From Klebsiella sp. RHBSTW-00484 (lineage in GTDB: Bacteria; Pseudomonadota; Gammaproteobacteria; Enterobacterales; Enterobacteriaceae), in NCBI RefSeq assembly GCF_013705725.1, contig NZ_CP055481.1, positions 2,108,001-2,172,000 of the forward strand: 64,000 nucleotides of DNA, read 5' to 3'. The stretch's first letter is position 1, and every line of letters begins with the position of its first letter. Below are positions 40,501 through 49,203 of this stretch, piece by piece. The notes beneath the pieces were generated by a model. The model was not told the DNA's origin and ran no database searches. It saw only the letters and a list, made by a program, of their open reading frames with translations. The translations under genes and the position numbers were made by a program.

Positions 40501-41333
40501 GCAACGAGTTTATCCACGCAGCGCTGCCACAGCGGCTCATCGGCAAGGGACAGATGGGCACGCAGGCGAACGTCGAACATATCCGCTCCACGAGCCGAGA
40601 TTGGTTCTGCGAGAAAGGTGACCTGAACGGTTTGATAATTATATTCAAATTCAATGTGCTGTAGGGCGATAAACATCTCAACGGCATATTCCAGTCCGTA
40701 GACGTGAACAATTTCGTCCATCAGTTCGGGATTGTCACCACTGCGCCAGCCACGGCGAGTTGCCACGGCGACCTGCACCGCCAGCGCGGCCGGTGATAGC
40801 TGGCCATCGGTGAGAGCTTCATTGATGACTTGCTGCCAGTACGCGGAGCAGTCGGCATAGTCGAAGGTAACGGTTTTCCCCGATTGCTTATGGATCTCTT
40901 TGCCGAGGTTCATTAACACACTGTCCTCAGGCGCAGCAATCGGTTCGCTGGGGAAACGGCGTGAAGGGAGCGCTTGCGCAAGTAGTTCATCCGACAACGG
41001 CAATTCGGCATCGTCCGCCAGCCACGGGCGGGTAACGTCAATAGGCGTGGGAACGCGCTCCGGCTGTGGGGTTGCTGCCGGGGCGGCTGGCTCAGAAAGC
41101 GGGCTGGCAACGGTGGGCTGCACAGCGGCGGTATCTTCAACGTAGCCTTTTTTGGTTTTTTCGTTAATCAGCTTCAGCTCGGCTTTGCTGGCGGCGACGC
41201 CATCGGCGAAGGTTTTAATCTGACTCTGACCGTTGGTGCCGACCTTGCCCCAGCTCAGATGCAGCTCGTTATCCTGCTGCTCTACTGCCCAAAATTTATG
41301 TGATTTTTCGTCGTGATAAATGAACGTTTTCAT
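37599..41333 (-). CDS. WGR-DUF4132 protein (MolR family)
   Basis: A protein of about 1244 residues. The N-terminal WGR domain (residues about 1-75: FIYHDEKSHKFWAVEQQDN, LHLSWGKVGTNGQSQIKTF) is followed by a proline-rich linker, long helical repeats and C-terminal DUF4132 (FGPRRFIVSFDEALKPF; RHLTRRLVWGVYSADNK; closing ASELINDIDALFE). WGR domains bind nucleic acid in PARPs and occur in bacterial conflict and repair genes. MolR was once proposed to regulate molybdate metabolism, but this is not established. I start at the ATG at 41333 (KTFIYHD) with AAGGA upstream; an upstream TTG is less likely. It follows its paralogue by only 12 bases. Confidence 0.88.
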   Translation of the reverse strand: MKTFIYHDEKSHKFWAVEQQDNELHLSWGKVGTNGQSQIKTFADGVAASKAELKLINEKTKKGYVEDTAAVQPTVASPLSEPAAPAATPQPERVPTPIDVTRPWLADDAELPLSDELLAQALPSRRFPSEPIAAPEDSVLMNLGKEIHKQSGKTVTFDYADCSAYWQQVINEALTDGQLSPAALAVQVAVATRRGWRSGDNPELMDEIVHVYGLEYAVEMFIALQHIEFEYNYQTVQVTFLAEPISARGADMFDVRLRAHLSLADEPLWQRCVDKLVAALPDMPIGQQPLVALLLPERPDIAHDIARRALAHKNVKTAEWLKLVASDPQVVKALDPYLAENLFNDYYHGSVWNATVMREQGVAGISRFAPYVHDDLCGELVSYLNHPQALTQLIRVSEQGKRCHERMTQACTRFPHAALAALAELLTQKEEKRWRIMLMTQLSARPELVAQVAQWISSQAAALLETCQQQLNQQTDCASDDMLPPVLVSPPWATKKKKSPIPQLDLSPLALDPICMLTEEAGKQLLEQRSWYAHRVEQGKGKDDKNYLTQLGGFQRWNGNSYDDAPDAVLSAWQRQDYPALIAEVKAIHGSSSYEWALYMLTALPAAQAIQAWNALSKEPHTGTEYVMTYLRLAGLPGFINALSRYPQENLPVAIWFAASELAPMVARAFNKLKTVRDAAREWLLAYPEHAITGLLPAAFGKAGEAQDSARLALHLLIDNGHQPLLEQIAQRYNQPEVMDAINALLSLDPLDNHPTKIPALPAFYQPAFWTRPQLRENGQALPDAALKSLGEMLRFPAEEGIYPGLQQVKDLCTAESLAAFAWDLFSAWQTAGAPSKEGWAFSALGILGNDDTARALTPLIRIWPGESQHKRATVGLDILAAIGTDIALMQLNGIAQKLKFKALQERAREKIGDIAESRELTVAELEDRLAPDLGLNDDGTLTLDFGPRRFIVSFDEALKPFVRDESGSRLKDLPKPNKSDDDALATESVNRYKALKKDARTIAAQQIARMESAMCQRRRWTPENFHQFLVSHPLVRHLTRRLVWGVYSADNKLLACFRVAEDNSYSTADDDLFTLPDGEICIGIPHVLEMPAGDAAAFGQLFADYELLPPFRQLDRNCYTLTPAELAATELTRWAGRKCPSGRVMGLANKGWLRGDPQDAGWIGWMLKPLGQWTLVMEIDEGFAVGMSPDGLSAEQLLSKIWLCAEHAHQYGWGSNGPQDATFSVLDSVSASELINDIDALFE

Positions 41334-41345
41334 GACCAATTCCTT

Positions 41346-44300
41346 TTAATCGAATAGCGATTCGATATCGTTGATGAGTTCGCTGGTGGCAATAGCGTCG
41401 AGGGTGGAGAAAGCAAACGCTGGTTTTCCGAAGTAAATATCATCTTCAGCGACGATTTTGACCATATCGAGCGGGATGAGTTCGTCGTACCCGGTTTCAC
41501 CATATAGCAGCGAAAAAGGTTCCGTGACCAGCACTATGTCACCGCAGGCTGAGGGTTTATACATTCCGCAGATACTGCCGCTTTCTTCGATTCGTTGCCA
41601 GCCTTTACGCTCAAGCCCTACGATGCGGCCGGCCTGGCATTGTCGCCCGTTCCACCGATTCAGCTCCATGGCGTCGCATTCGCTTTCCGTCAGGCTGTAG
41701 TGGTTGCGATCGAGCTGGCGGAACGGCGGCAGTAGTTCGTAATCGGCAAACAGCTGGCCGAAGGCGGCAATGTCCTGCGGAGAAATTTCCTGCACGTGCG
41801 GAATGCCGATTTTCCCTTCCGGCAGGCGGAACGGATTATCTTGCGCATCGCTGTAGCTGTTGTCTTCGGCTACGCGAAAGCAGGCGAGCAGGGTGTTTTG
41901 TTCGCTGTAGACCCCCCATACCAGGCGGCGGGTGATGTGTCGCACCAGCGGATGCTCGACGAGGAACAGGCGGAACTGCTCCTGCGTCCAGCGGCGGCGC
42001 AGGCACATGGCGGATTCGAGGCGCATGATTTGCTGGGCGGCGACGGTGCGTGCGTCCTTTTTCAGCGATTTATAGCGGCTGACCGCTGCGGTCGCCAGCG
42101 TTTCGTCATCGCTTTTGTTGGGTTTTGGCAGGTCTTTTAGACGATTGCCGTTTTCATCGCGCACAAAGGGTTTCAGCGCTTCGTCGAAGTTAACGGTAAA
42201 GCGACGTGGGCCGAAGTCGAGGGTCAGGGAGCCGTTATCGTCCAGGCCCAGGTCCGGGGCGAGGCGGTCTTCCAGCTCGGCAATTGTCAGCCCGCGGCTT
42301 TCGGCAATTTGCTGGATTTTGTTCTGTGCATTCTCCTGGAGGGCCTTAAATTTTATCTTCTGCGCGATACCGTTGAGCTGCATCAGGGCGATATCGCTAC
42401 CGATTTCCGCCAGAATATCCAGCCCAAGCGCTGCGCGTTGATGCTGCGATTCACCTGGCCAGGCGCGGATGAGCGGCGTCAGCGCTCGTGCGGTATCGTC
42501 ATTACCGAAAAAGGCTAATGTCGTGAAGCCCCAGTTAGCTTTTGAAGGGCCTCCTGCTTCAATCCAGGCGTTAAAAAGATCCCAGGCAAAGTTAGCCAGA
42601 GATGTTGGAGTGCAGATGCTTTTTACGGTATTCAGCCCGGCGTAAACTTTCACTTCGCGTGGGAAATTCAGCATATCGCCGAGGTAACGCATGGCGTCAT
42701 CCGACAACGGCAGACCCGTGCTTTTGAGCTGTGGCCTGCGACACAGTGTAAATTGATAAAATTCAGGCAAAGGCTGAATCTTCGCCGGGAAATCGTGAAA
42801 ATCCCCCACGTCGAGAAAGGCTCCCAGGGCGGCGATAATCTCCGGTTGTTGATAGCGCTGCGCTATTTGGGTTATCAGAGAACGGTGATTACTATCGGCC
42901 AGTAATCGCAAGGCTTGTTGAGCGTCGTCCCTGTCTTTGCAAGCTTTCCCTAGCGCTGCGGGCAATAATCCGGCAATGGTATGTTCGGGATACTCAAGTA
43001 ACCAGCTGCGGGCGTCTTCGCGCAGCGTTTTTTTGCGGCTGAAGTTTTGTGCCATCGGCAGTGCCAAATCGGTTGTGCCGCAATAGGGGGTAAACGGCCA
43101 CAGCGACTGGCGATCGTGTTTAAGATAACGGACAAATATTGGCAGGGCATCGATACCAAAAATGGGCAAGATCCCCTCTTCGCCTTTGTGAGGTTCATCA
43201 GCTAAGGCATCCAGTAGGACCAATGCTTGCTCGCGCGGCATCCAGGCCAGCAGATGCAGTTTCCATTGCGAATACCGCTTACCCGTATACTGATGGAATT
43301 CATTTATCAAGGTGGCGTAGTCATTGCATTGCAGGGCATTGATGGCGTTTTGCGGAATGGGCATTTTTTGCGATGTGCCAGGGTCTAACTGTTGCCAGTT
43401 TTCAAATCCCAGGCGCCACAGAAAGTTTTGTTCCGGGGTGAATGGCTCTGTCACTTTTTCCCAACGATAGCTTTCAAATGGCGGTAGGTCCGCGTAATTG
43501 AATTGGGATTGGTAATCACTGTAATCGTAGCCAGTGAGTTCTTCCGCTATTGCCGGCGTCAGGCGAAGCGTAGAAGCGACGGGGAGTACCGATAGCTTGA
43601 ATACTGGTGATGCGCTTTTTTGATTTTGCTTCAGCCACGGCGGGGATACCAGTATTTCTGGTAGGGTCTCCGGGCTGGCATATTCTGCTGATGAATCGCT
43701 CAGCGGTTGGGTCGTGGTTAACGTTTCAGCGGCGTGTGCGTCAATCCATGGCAAGACTTGCTCTACCCGGGTGGGGTCAGCGCTGATGAGTACCGTTAGC
43801 GCTCTGCGCCAGATCGGATCTTCATCGCTCGCCAGCAGCGACGCATATGCGGCAATAGCCGCATGAGGATACTTTTGGCAGGTCTTACTTAAATGCCCCA
43901 GACGCTTAATTTTGTTGCCGGCACAAAGAATTAATATTCTAAGCGCATCCGGATGGTTCGTTTTAGCTAACCATTTAGTAAGATAGTCGGCAGCATCAAG
44001 CTCTGGCAATTGGGTCCTTGCGTCTTTTTTGTCTAAATCGTTGGCGAGTTGACTTATCCCGATCACGCCCTGGTTGGTTATCAATGAGGCCACATAGGGG
44101 AGAAAGTGAGAGTAAAGCGGAGACAATGAATATTTTTCTAGCGTATCATTGCTAATGAATTTCCATATATCATTTCCCAGCGGTGACGCATTAAAGGGGC
44201 CGAAACGGCTACGATGACAGAAGGCAAACCCATTAATCTCCACCGTTAATGGTACAGGAGCGTCATCCGCGAGCCAGGGCTGAGCATTGTGCGGGCTGGC

Positions 44301-44534
44301 GATCTTTTGGGCGGGGCGCTCTTCCGCCGATGTGTTTTCAGCGTAACCTTTTCTTGTTTTCTCACCGATTAACTTTTGTTCTGCCTTCGTCGCGGCCACC
44401 GTATCGGAAAAGGTTTTAATCTGACTCTGTCCGCTGGTGCCGACTTTGCCCCAGCTCAGGTGCAGCTCGTTATCCTGTTGCTCGACTGCCCAGAATTTGT
44501 GTGATTTTTCGTCCTGATAAATAAAATATTTCAT
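41346..44534 (-). CDS. WGR-DUF4132 protein, shortened paralogue (MolR family)
   Basis: A protein of about 1062 residues, next to metG as molR is in E. coli. Its WGR domain (FIYQDEKSHKFWAVEQQDN) and C-terminal 450 residues are nearly the same as in the 1244-residue neighbour, but the central region is shorter by about 180 residues and much more diverged and AT-rich (roughly 42.8-44.3 kb). I start at the ATG at 44534, after AGGGAAG; a longer frame adds 20 unsupported residues. It is the first of three tandem paralogues, so the upstream 44535-44640 segment probably holds the promoter. The molecular function is unknown. Confidence 0.87.
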   Translation of the reverse strand: MKYFIYQDEKSHKFWAVEQQDNELHLSWGKVGTSGQSQIKTFSDTVAATKAEQKLIGEKTRKGYAENTSAEERPAQKIASPHNAQPWLADDAPVPLTVEINGFAFCHRSRFGPFNASPLGNDIWKFISNDTLEKYSLSPLYSHFLPYVASLITNQGVIGISQLANDLDKKDARTQLPELDAADYLTKWLAKTNHPDALRILILCAGNKIKRLGHLSKTCQKYPHAAIAAYASLLASDEDPIWRRALTVLISADPTRVEQVLPWIDAHAAETLTTTQPLSDSSAEYASPETLPEILVSPPWLKQNQKSASPVFKLSVLPVASTLRLTPAIAEELTGYDYSDYQSQFNYADLPPFESYRWEKVTEPFTPEQNFLWRLGFENWQQLDPGTSQKMPIPQNAINALQCNDYATLINEFHQYTGKRYSQWKLHLLAWMPREQALVLLDALADEPHKGEEGILPIFGIDALPIFVRYLKHDRQSLWPFTPYCGTTDLALPMAQNFSRKKTLREDARSWLLEYPEHTIAGLLPAALGKACKDRDDAQQALRLLADSNHRSLITQIAQRYQQPEIIAALGAFLDVGDFHDFPAKIQPLPEFYQFTLCRRPQLKSTGLPLSDDAMRYLGDMLNFPREVKVYAGLNTVKSICTPTSLANFAWDLFNAWIEAGGPSKANWGFTTLAFFGNDDTARALTPLIRAWPGESQHQRAALGLDILAEIGSDIALMQLNGIAQKIKFKALQENAQNKIQQIAESRGLTIAELEDRLAPDLGLDDNGSLTLDFGPRRFTVNFDEALKPFVRDENGNRLKDLPKPNKSDDETLATAAVSRYKSLKKDARTVAAQQIMRLESAMCLRRRWTQEQFRLFLVEHPLVRHITRRLVWGVYSEQNTLLACFRVAEDNSYSDAQDNPFRLPEGKIGIPHVQEISPQDIAAFGQLFADYELLPPFRQLDRNHYSLTESECDAMELNRWNGRQCQAGRIVGLERKGWQRIEESGSICGMYKPSACGDIVLVTEPFSLLYGETGYDELIPLDMVKIVAEDDIYFGKPAFAFSTLDAIATSELINDIESLFD

Positions 44535-44631
44535 TTTCTTCCCTGTGTTTTTATCCAGTTTGGATTTGATGCTAGCAGTTATTGCTAAGAACACAGAGGG
44601 GGAGGACGACAGGAATGCGATTTTCAGAATT

Positions 44632-44664
44632 TATAAAATAAAAAGCGCTGCCGGAGCAGCGCTT
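44632..44664 (-). terminator. Rho-independent terminator of metG
   Basis: On the minus strand AAGCGCTG (44664-44657) and CAGCGCTT (44650-44643) form a perfect 8-bp stem, then TTTATTTTATAAA. It separates metG from the DUF4132 genes. Confidence 0.85.
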
Positions 44665-44673
44665 TATGCGGGG

Positions 44674-46707
44674 TTATTTGACCTGCTGGCCCGGCTGAGC
44701 GCCGCTGTCCGGGCTTAACAGGAAGATATCCTTCCCGCCGGGACCTGCGGCCATCACCATGCCTTCCGAGATGCCGAAGCGCATTTTGCGCGGTGCCAGG
44801 TTGGCTACCATTACCGTCAGGCGACCAATCAGTGCCTGCGGATCTGGATAGGCGGAGCGGATGCCGGAGAAGACGTTGCGTTTCTCGCCGCCGAGATCCA
44901 GCGTCAGGCGCAGCAGCTTGTCGGAACCGTCAACGAACTCGGCGTTTTCGATAAGCGCGATACGCATATCTACTTTGGCGAAATCATCAAAGGTGATGGT
45001 TTCCTGAATCGGGTCATCCGCCAGAGGACCGGTGACCGGTGCTGACAGCGCTTTCACCTCTTCTTTCGACGCTTCAACCAGTGCTTCAACTTGCTTCATC
45101 TCAATGCGGTTATACAGCGCTTTGAAATTATTGACTTTGTGAGCGAGCAGCGGCTGCTGAACGGAATCCCAGCTCAGTTCACTGTTAAGGAAGGCTTCTG
45201 CACGCGCAGAAAGCTCCGGCAGAACCGGCTTGAGCCAGGTCATCAGCACGCGGAACATGTTCAGACCCATGGTGCAGATAGCCTGCAGGTCAGCGTCGCG
45301 GCCTTCCTGTTTTGCCACAACCCATGGAGCCTGCTCATCAACGTAGCGGTTCGCGACGTCGGCCAGCGCCATGATTTCGCGGATGGCTTTGCCGAATTCT
45401 CGGCTGTCCCATGCTTCGCCAATGCTTGCAGCTGCATCGGTGAAGGTTTTGTACAGCTCCGGGTCAGCCAGCTCAGCGGACAGCACACCGTCGAAGCGCT
45501 TGGCGATAAAGCCCGCATTACGGGACGCCAGGTTCACTACTTTGTTAACGATGTCGGCATTCACGCGCTGCACGAAATCTTCCAGGTTCAGGTCGATATC
45601 ATCGATGCGTGAAGAGAGCTTGGCGGTGTAGTAGTAGCGCAGGCTGTCGGCGTCAAAATGCTTCAGCCAGGTGCTGGCCTTAATAAAGGTACCGCGCGAC
45701 TTGGACATCTTCGCACCGTTGACCGTCACGTAGCCGTGAACGAACAGGTTGGTCGGTTTGCGGAAGTTGCTGCCTTCCAGCATCGCAGGCCAGAACAGGC
45801 TGTGGAAGTAGACGATATCTTTGCCGATAAAGTGATACAGCTCGGCGGTAGAATCTTTCTTCCAGTATTCGTCAAAGCTTACGGTGTCGCCGCGCTTGTC
45901 GCACAGGTTCTTGAAAGAGCCCATGTAGCCAATTGGCGCATCCAGCCAGACGTAAAAATATTTGCCCGGCGCGTTGGGGATTTCGAAGCCGAAGTACGGC
46001 GCATCGCGGGAAATATCCCACTGCTGCAGGCCGGATTCAAACCACTCCTGCATTTTGTTCGCCACCTGCTCCTGCAGCGCGCCGCTACGGGTCCACGCTT
46101 GCAGCATTTCGCTAAATGACGGCAGATCAAAGAAGAAGTGTTCAGACTCGCGCATCACTGGCGTCGCGCCGGAAACCACCGATTTCGGCTCGATAAGCTC
46201 GGTCGGGCTGTAGGTCGCGCCGCACACTTCGCAGTTATCGCCGTACTGATCCGGTGATTTACACTTCGGACAAGTGCCTTTTACGAAACGGTCCGGCAGG
46301 AACATGCCTTTTTCCGGATCGTAAAGCTGAGAAATAGTGCGGTTTTTGATAAAACCGTTCTCTTTCAGGCGGCCATAGATGAGCTCCGACAGCTCACGGT
46401 TTTCGTCACTGTGCGTGGAGTGATAGTTATCGTAGCTGATGCCGAAGCCAGCAAAATCGGTCTGATGCTCCTGACTCATTTCGCCAATCATCTGTTCCGG
46501 AGTGATCCCGAGCTGCTGCGCTTTCAGCATGATCGGGGTGCCGTGGGCGTCGTCGGCGCAGATGAAGTTGACTTCGTGGCCGCGCATTCGCTGGTAACGG
46601 ACCCAGACATCAGCCTGGATGTGCTCCAGCATGTGGCCGAGGTGGATTGAGCCGTTTGCGTACGGCAGCGCGCACGTTACCAGAATTTTCTTCGCGACTT
46701 GAGTCAT
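44674..46707 (-). CDS. metG: Methionyl-tRNA synthetase
   Basis: A 677-residue class I synthetase charging tRNA-Met. The HIGH motif is [12 protein letters not shown] near the start, the zinc knuckle is CPKC...CEVC (about residues 145-161), KMSKS is present in [13 protein letters not shown], and the C-terminal EMAPII-like tRNA-binding dimerisation domain ([20 protein letters not shown]... [10 protein letters not shown]) completes it. I start at the ATG at 46707 (TQVAKKILV), as in E. coli; an ATG three codons upstream is also possible. It is divergent from apbC. Confidence 0.97.
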   Translation of the reverse strand: MTQVAKKILVTCALPYANGSIHLGHMLEHIQADVWVRYQRMRGHEVNFICADDAHGTPIMLKAQQLGITPEQMIGEMSQEHQTDFAGFGISYDNYHSTHSDENRELSELIYGRLKENGFIKNRTISQLYDPEKGMFLPDRFVKGTCPKCKSPDQYGDNCEVCGATYSPTELIEPKSVVSGATPVMRESEHFFFDLPSFSEMLQAWTRSGALQEQVANKMQEWFESGLQQWDISRDAPYFGFEIPNAPGKYFYVWLDAPIGYMGSFKNLCDKRGDTVSFDEYWKKDSTAELYHFIGKDIVYFHSLFWPAMLEGSNFRKPTNLFVHGYVTVNGAKMSKSRGTFIKASTWLKHFDADSLRYYYTAKLSSRIDDIDLNLEDFVQRVNADIVNKVVNLASRNAGFIAKRFDGVLSAELADPELYKTFTDAAASIGEAWDSREFGKAIREIMALADVANRYVDEQAPWVVAKQEGRDADLQAICTMGLNMFRVLMTWLKPVLPELSARAEAFLNSELSWDSVQQPLLAHKVNNFKALYNRIEMKQVEALVEASKEEVKALSAPVTGPLADDPIQETITFDDFAKVDMRIALIENAEFVDGSDKLLRLTLDLGGEKRNVFSGIRSAYPDPQALIGRLTVMVANLAPRKMRFGISEGMVMAAGPGGKDIFLLSPDSGAQPGQQVK

Positions 46708-46858
46708 AGTGGGCATTACATCTTCTATTGTAAAAAGGGCTTTCGATGTTACCGCAAAGGCAATAATTTGGTAAGCCCAAAGCTTATTGTGGGGGAATTA
46801 TTCCCTTTAAGGTAAACTTAACGGACAAGATTCAACTCACAATAACAAAGGAGTCGGG

Positions 46859-47968
46859 ATGAGTTCGCAATCCCAGGCCAAATCCCCCGAGCGCCTACGT
46901 GCGATGGTTGCCGGGACCCTGGCTAATTTCCAGCACCCAACCCTGAAACATAACCTCACCACGCTGAAGGCGCTGCATCATGTCGCCTGGCTGGACGAGA
47001 CCGTGCACATCGAAATTCAGATGCCGTTCGTGTGGCATAGCGCGTTTGAGGTGTTAAAAGAGCAGTGCAGCGCCGAGCTGTTACGCATTACCGGCGCTAA
47101 AGCCATTGACTGGAAGCTGACGCACAGCATCGCCACGCTTCAGCGGGTAAAAAATCAGCCCGGCATTAACGGCGTAAAAAACATTATCGCCATCAGCTCC
47201 GGCAAAGGTGGGGTGGGGAAATCGTCTACGGCGGTTAACCTGGCGCTGGCGCTGGCGGCGGAAGGGGCGAAAGTGGGTATTCTCGATGCCGATATTTACG
47301 GCCCGTCGATTCCGACCATGCTCGGCGCGGAAGACCAGCGTCCGACGTCACCGGATGGCACTCACATGGCGCCGATTATGAAATTCGGTCTGGCAACCAA
47401 CTCCATCGGCTATCTGGTGACTGACGATAACGCCATGGTATGGCGCGGCCCGATGGCCAGCAAAGCGCTGATGCAGATGCTGCAAGAAACGCTGTGGCCG
47501 GATCTCGATTATCTGGTGCTGGATATGCCGCCAGGTACCGGCGATATTCAGCTGACGCTGGCGCAGAACATTCCGGTAACCGGCGCGGTAGTGGTCACTA
47601 CGCCGCAGGATATTGCGCTGATCGACGCCAAAAAAGGCATCGTGATGTTTGAAAAAGTGGAAGTGCCGGTACTGGGTATTGTGGAAAACATGAGTATGCA
47701 TATTTGCAGCAATTGTGGGCACCACGAACCTATCTTCGGTACCGGTGGCGCGCAAAAGCTGGCGGATAAATACCACACCCAGCTGCTGGGCCAGCTGCCG
47801 CTGCATATCACGCTGCGTGAAGACCTCGACAAAGGCACCCCGACGGTGGTCGCGCGTCCGGAAAGCGAGTTTACCGAGACTTACCGCCAGCTAGCGGACC
47901 GCGTGGCGGCGCAGCTGTACTGGCAGGGCGAAGTGATCCCTGGCGAGATTGCCTTCCGGGCGGTGTAA
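46859..47968 (+). CDS. apbC: Iron-sulfur cluster carrier ATPase ApbC (Mrp)
   Basis: A 369-residue P-loop NTPase of the Mrp/NBP35 group that binds and delivers [4Fe-4S] clusters. An N-terminal DUF59-like domain (about residues 10-85) is followed by the deviant Walker A SSGKGGVGKSSTAVNLALAL (about 115-134), MPPGTGD and the cluster-binding CxxC in HICSNCGHHE. The sequence and position next to metG match E. coli apbC/mrp. A good ribosome site (AAAGGAG) precedes the ATG. Confidence 0.96.
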   Translation: MSSQSQAKSPERLRAMVAGTLANFQHPTLKHNLTTLKALHHVAWLDETVHIEIQMPFVWHSAFEVLKEQCSAELLRITGAKAIDWKLTHSIATLQRVKNQPGINGVKNIIAISSGKGGVGKSSTAVNLALALAAEGAKVGILDADIYGPSIPTMLGAEDQRPTSPDGTHMAPIMKFGLATNSIGYLVTDDNAMVWRGPMASKALMQMLQETLWPDLDYLVLDMPPGTGDIQLTLAQNIPVTGAVVVTTPQDIALIDAKKGIVMFEKVEVPVLGIVENMSMHICSNCGHHEPIFGTGGAQKLADKYHTQLLGQLPLHITLREDLDKGTPTVVARPESEFTETYRQLADRVAAQLYWQGEVIPGEIAFRAV

Positions 47969-47986
47969 TCACCTTTCCAGGCTAAG

Positions 47987-48018
47987 CCGTGCGGCGTTTT
48001 ACGTCGCGCGGTTTTTTT
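47987..48018 (+). terminator. Rho-independent terminator of apbC
   Basis: CCGTGCGGCG and CGTCGCGCGG pair around TTTTA with two wobble or mismatched positions, followed by TTTTTTTA. Confidence 0.75.
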
Positions 48019-48345
48019 ATGTCAGCAGATAACTGCGCTTTTCTACCTTATAAGTTAATCACCAAATGAATAGTGCCAGTGTTAACTATTACTTATTTTT
48101 ATTCACATTTCGCGATATTGAGATTAATCAATAAAACATATTTTTAACATTGTTTTCTGTCGGCGATTGTGAGAGCTTCATTAACATTGAAGTGAAATAT
48201 TTTTATCGCCAGGATGGGTTATTTTTTACGGAAACTTATTTTCCTCATCTTATTTTTTTTTGGCGGGCAGTTGTCATCATTAGTCATACGTAGATAAAAA
48301 CGAGGTAAGGAATAAAAATATCCGTAATAAATTTCGGAGTGAACG
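48019..48345. other. AT-rich non-coding gap
   Basis: About 330 bases with very low GC between the apbC terminator and the next start. It contains runs of T and A and no ORF or dyad I can support, apart from CGGAGTG just before 48346, which is the ribosome site of the next gene. The composition suggests a silenced or acquired promoter region. Confidence 0.5.
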
Positions 48346-48675
48346 ATGAATAATATTGCTCTAATCGTTAAGTTACGAGAACTGCTGGTAATTTTTATGC
48401 ATACGCGCTCTCTGCCGGAGAAAGCAGCCGACGCGTTGCGTTATTGCCAGGAAAACATCCCGCTAACTGAGGTTCCGATTGGCGCTTATGGTGAATATAA
48501 TGAAATTTTTGAACAAATCACTTTTTTATCAGGTGATCAAAGCCGCACTGCGCCGGATGATTTACTGCGAAGCGGCGGCGATCTGATATTAAGTATTCTG
48601 ATGTTATATGAGCAAATTGCTTCATATATTGCCGTCGAGGAATTTATGCAAAAGCAAAACCGTTTTAACGAATAG
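48346..48675 (+). CDS. Unknown 109-residue protein, AT-rich orphan
   Basis: A small, mostly helical protein (NNIALIVKLRELLVIFMH..., with LLRSGGDLILSILMLYEQIASYIAVEEFM near the end) with no signal peptide. I recognise no family. A good ribosome site (CGGAGTG) precedes the ATG, and a hairpin follows the stop, so I think it is a real gene. Its base composition is far below that of metG/apbC. The C-terminal helix faintly recalls YmgB/AriR-type small regulators, but not enough to name it. Confidence 0.6.
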   Translation: MNNIALIVKLRELLVIFMHTRSLPEKAADALRYCQENIPLTEVPIGAYGEYNEIFEQITFLSGDQSRTAPDDLLRSGGDLILSILMLYEQIASYIAVEEFMQKQNRFNE

Positions 48676-48683
48676 AAAAGAAA

Positions 48684-48713
48684 AACGCCAGCGGCAGGTA
48701 GCGCGCTGGCGTT
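48684..48713. terminator. Bidirectional terminator between the orphan gene and rcnB
   Basis: AACGCCAGCG (48684-48693) and CGCTGGCGTT (48704-48713) form a perfect 10-bp stem. It is followed by TTTTTCTTTTC on the minus strand and by TCGGCTTTT on the plus strand, so it serves mainly rcnB. Confidence 0.85.
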
Positions 48714-48719
48714 CGGCTT

Positions 48720-49034
48720 TTAACGATGGTAGAAAATCTCGCCATCGTAGATTTTGAGGATTTTCCCCTCAGTATCGGTAATCAGAACGTAGCTCCCACC
48801 CATATAGGTCCAGTGAGTACCGGCGTCCGGTGCGGGCAGATTGCGCTGCTGCCACTGCTTAATGTTGTATTCTGGCGTGAGGTACAGGGGCGGTACGGTA
48901 TCGCCGATGTGGAATTGTTTGAAGTCTGCGGTAACACCATCCAGCTCATATTTCTGTAGAGCGCCGCCAGCAGCCCACGCTCCGCTGGAACAGGCCAACA
49001 GTACGCCCAGAAGCATCATTTTTGTTTTACGCAT
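48720..49034 (-). CDS. rcnB: Periplasmic nickel/cobalt homeostasis protein RcnB
   Basis: A 104-residue exported protein. A signal peptide (MMLLGVLLACSSGAWA) precedes a mature part nearly the same as E. coli RcnB (YELDGVTADFKQFHIGDTVP; PEYNIKQWQQRNLPAPDAG; THWTYMGGSYVLITDTEGKI; YDGEIFYHR). RcnB keeps periplasmic nickel and cobalt balance together with the exporter RcnA. The efflux gene rcnA and regulator rcnR, which neighbour rcnB in E. coli, are not beside it in this window. Confidence 0.9.
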   Translation of the reverse strand: MRKTKMMLLGVLLACSSGAWAAGGALQKYELDGVTADFKQFHIGDTVPPLYLTPEYNIKQWQQRNLPAPDAGTHWTYMGGSYVLITDTEGKILKIYDGEIFYHR

Positions 49035-49203
49035 AATTTCCTCATTATTATCCTGGACACAAAATCGCAGCCTCGTATCATTCCTGATACATCAAGGAAA
49101 TGGCAAGTATTGGTTTGGTTAAAAGTGTAAGAAAACAGTGATGCTGTGACGTTTTTCGGCGGATCGCGTCGGTTTTGAGAATAATCCGGATTCGGGAGTT
49201 CCT

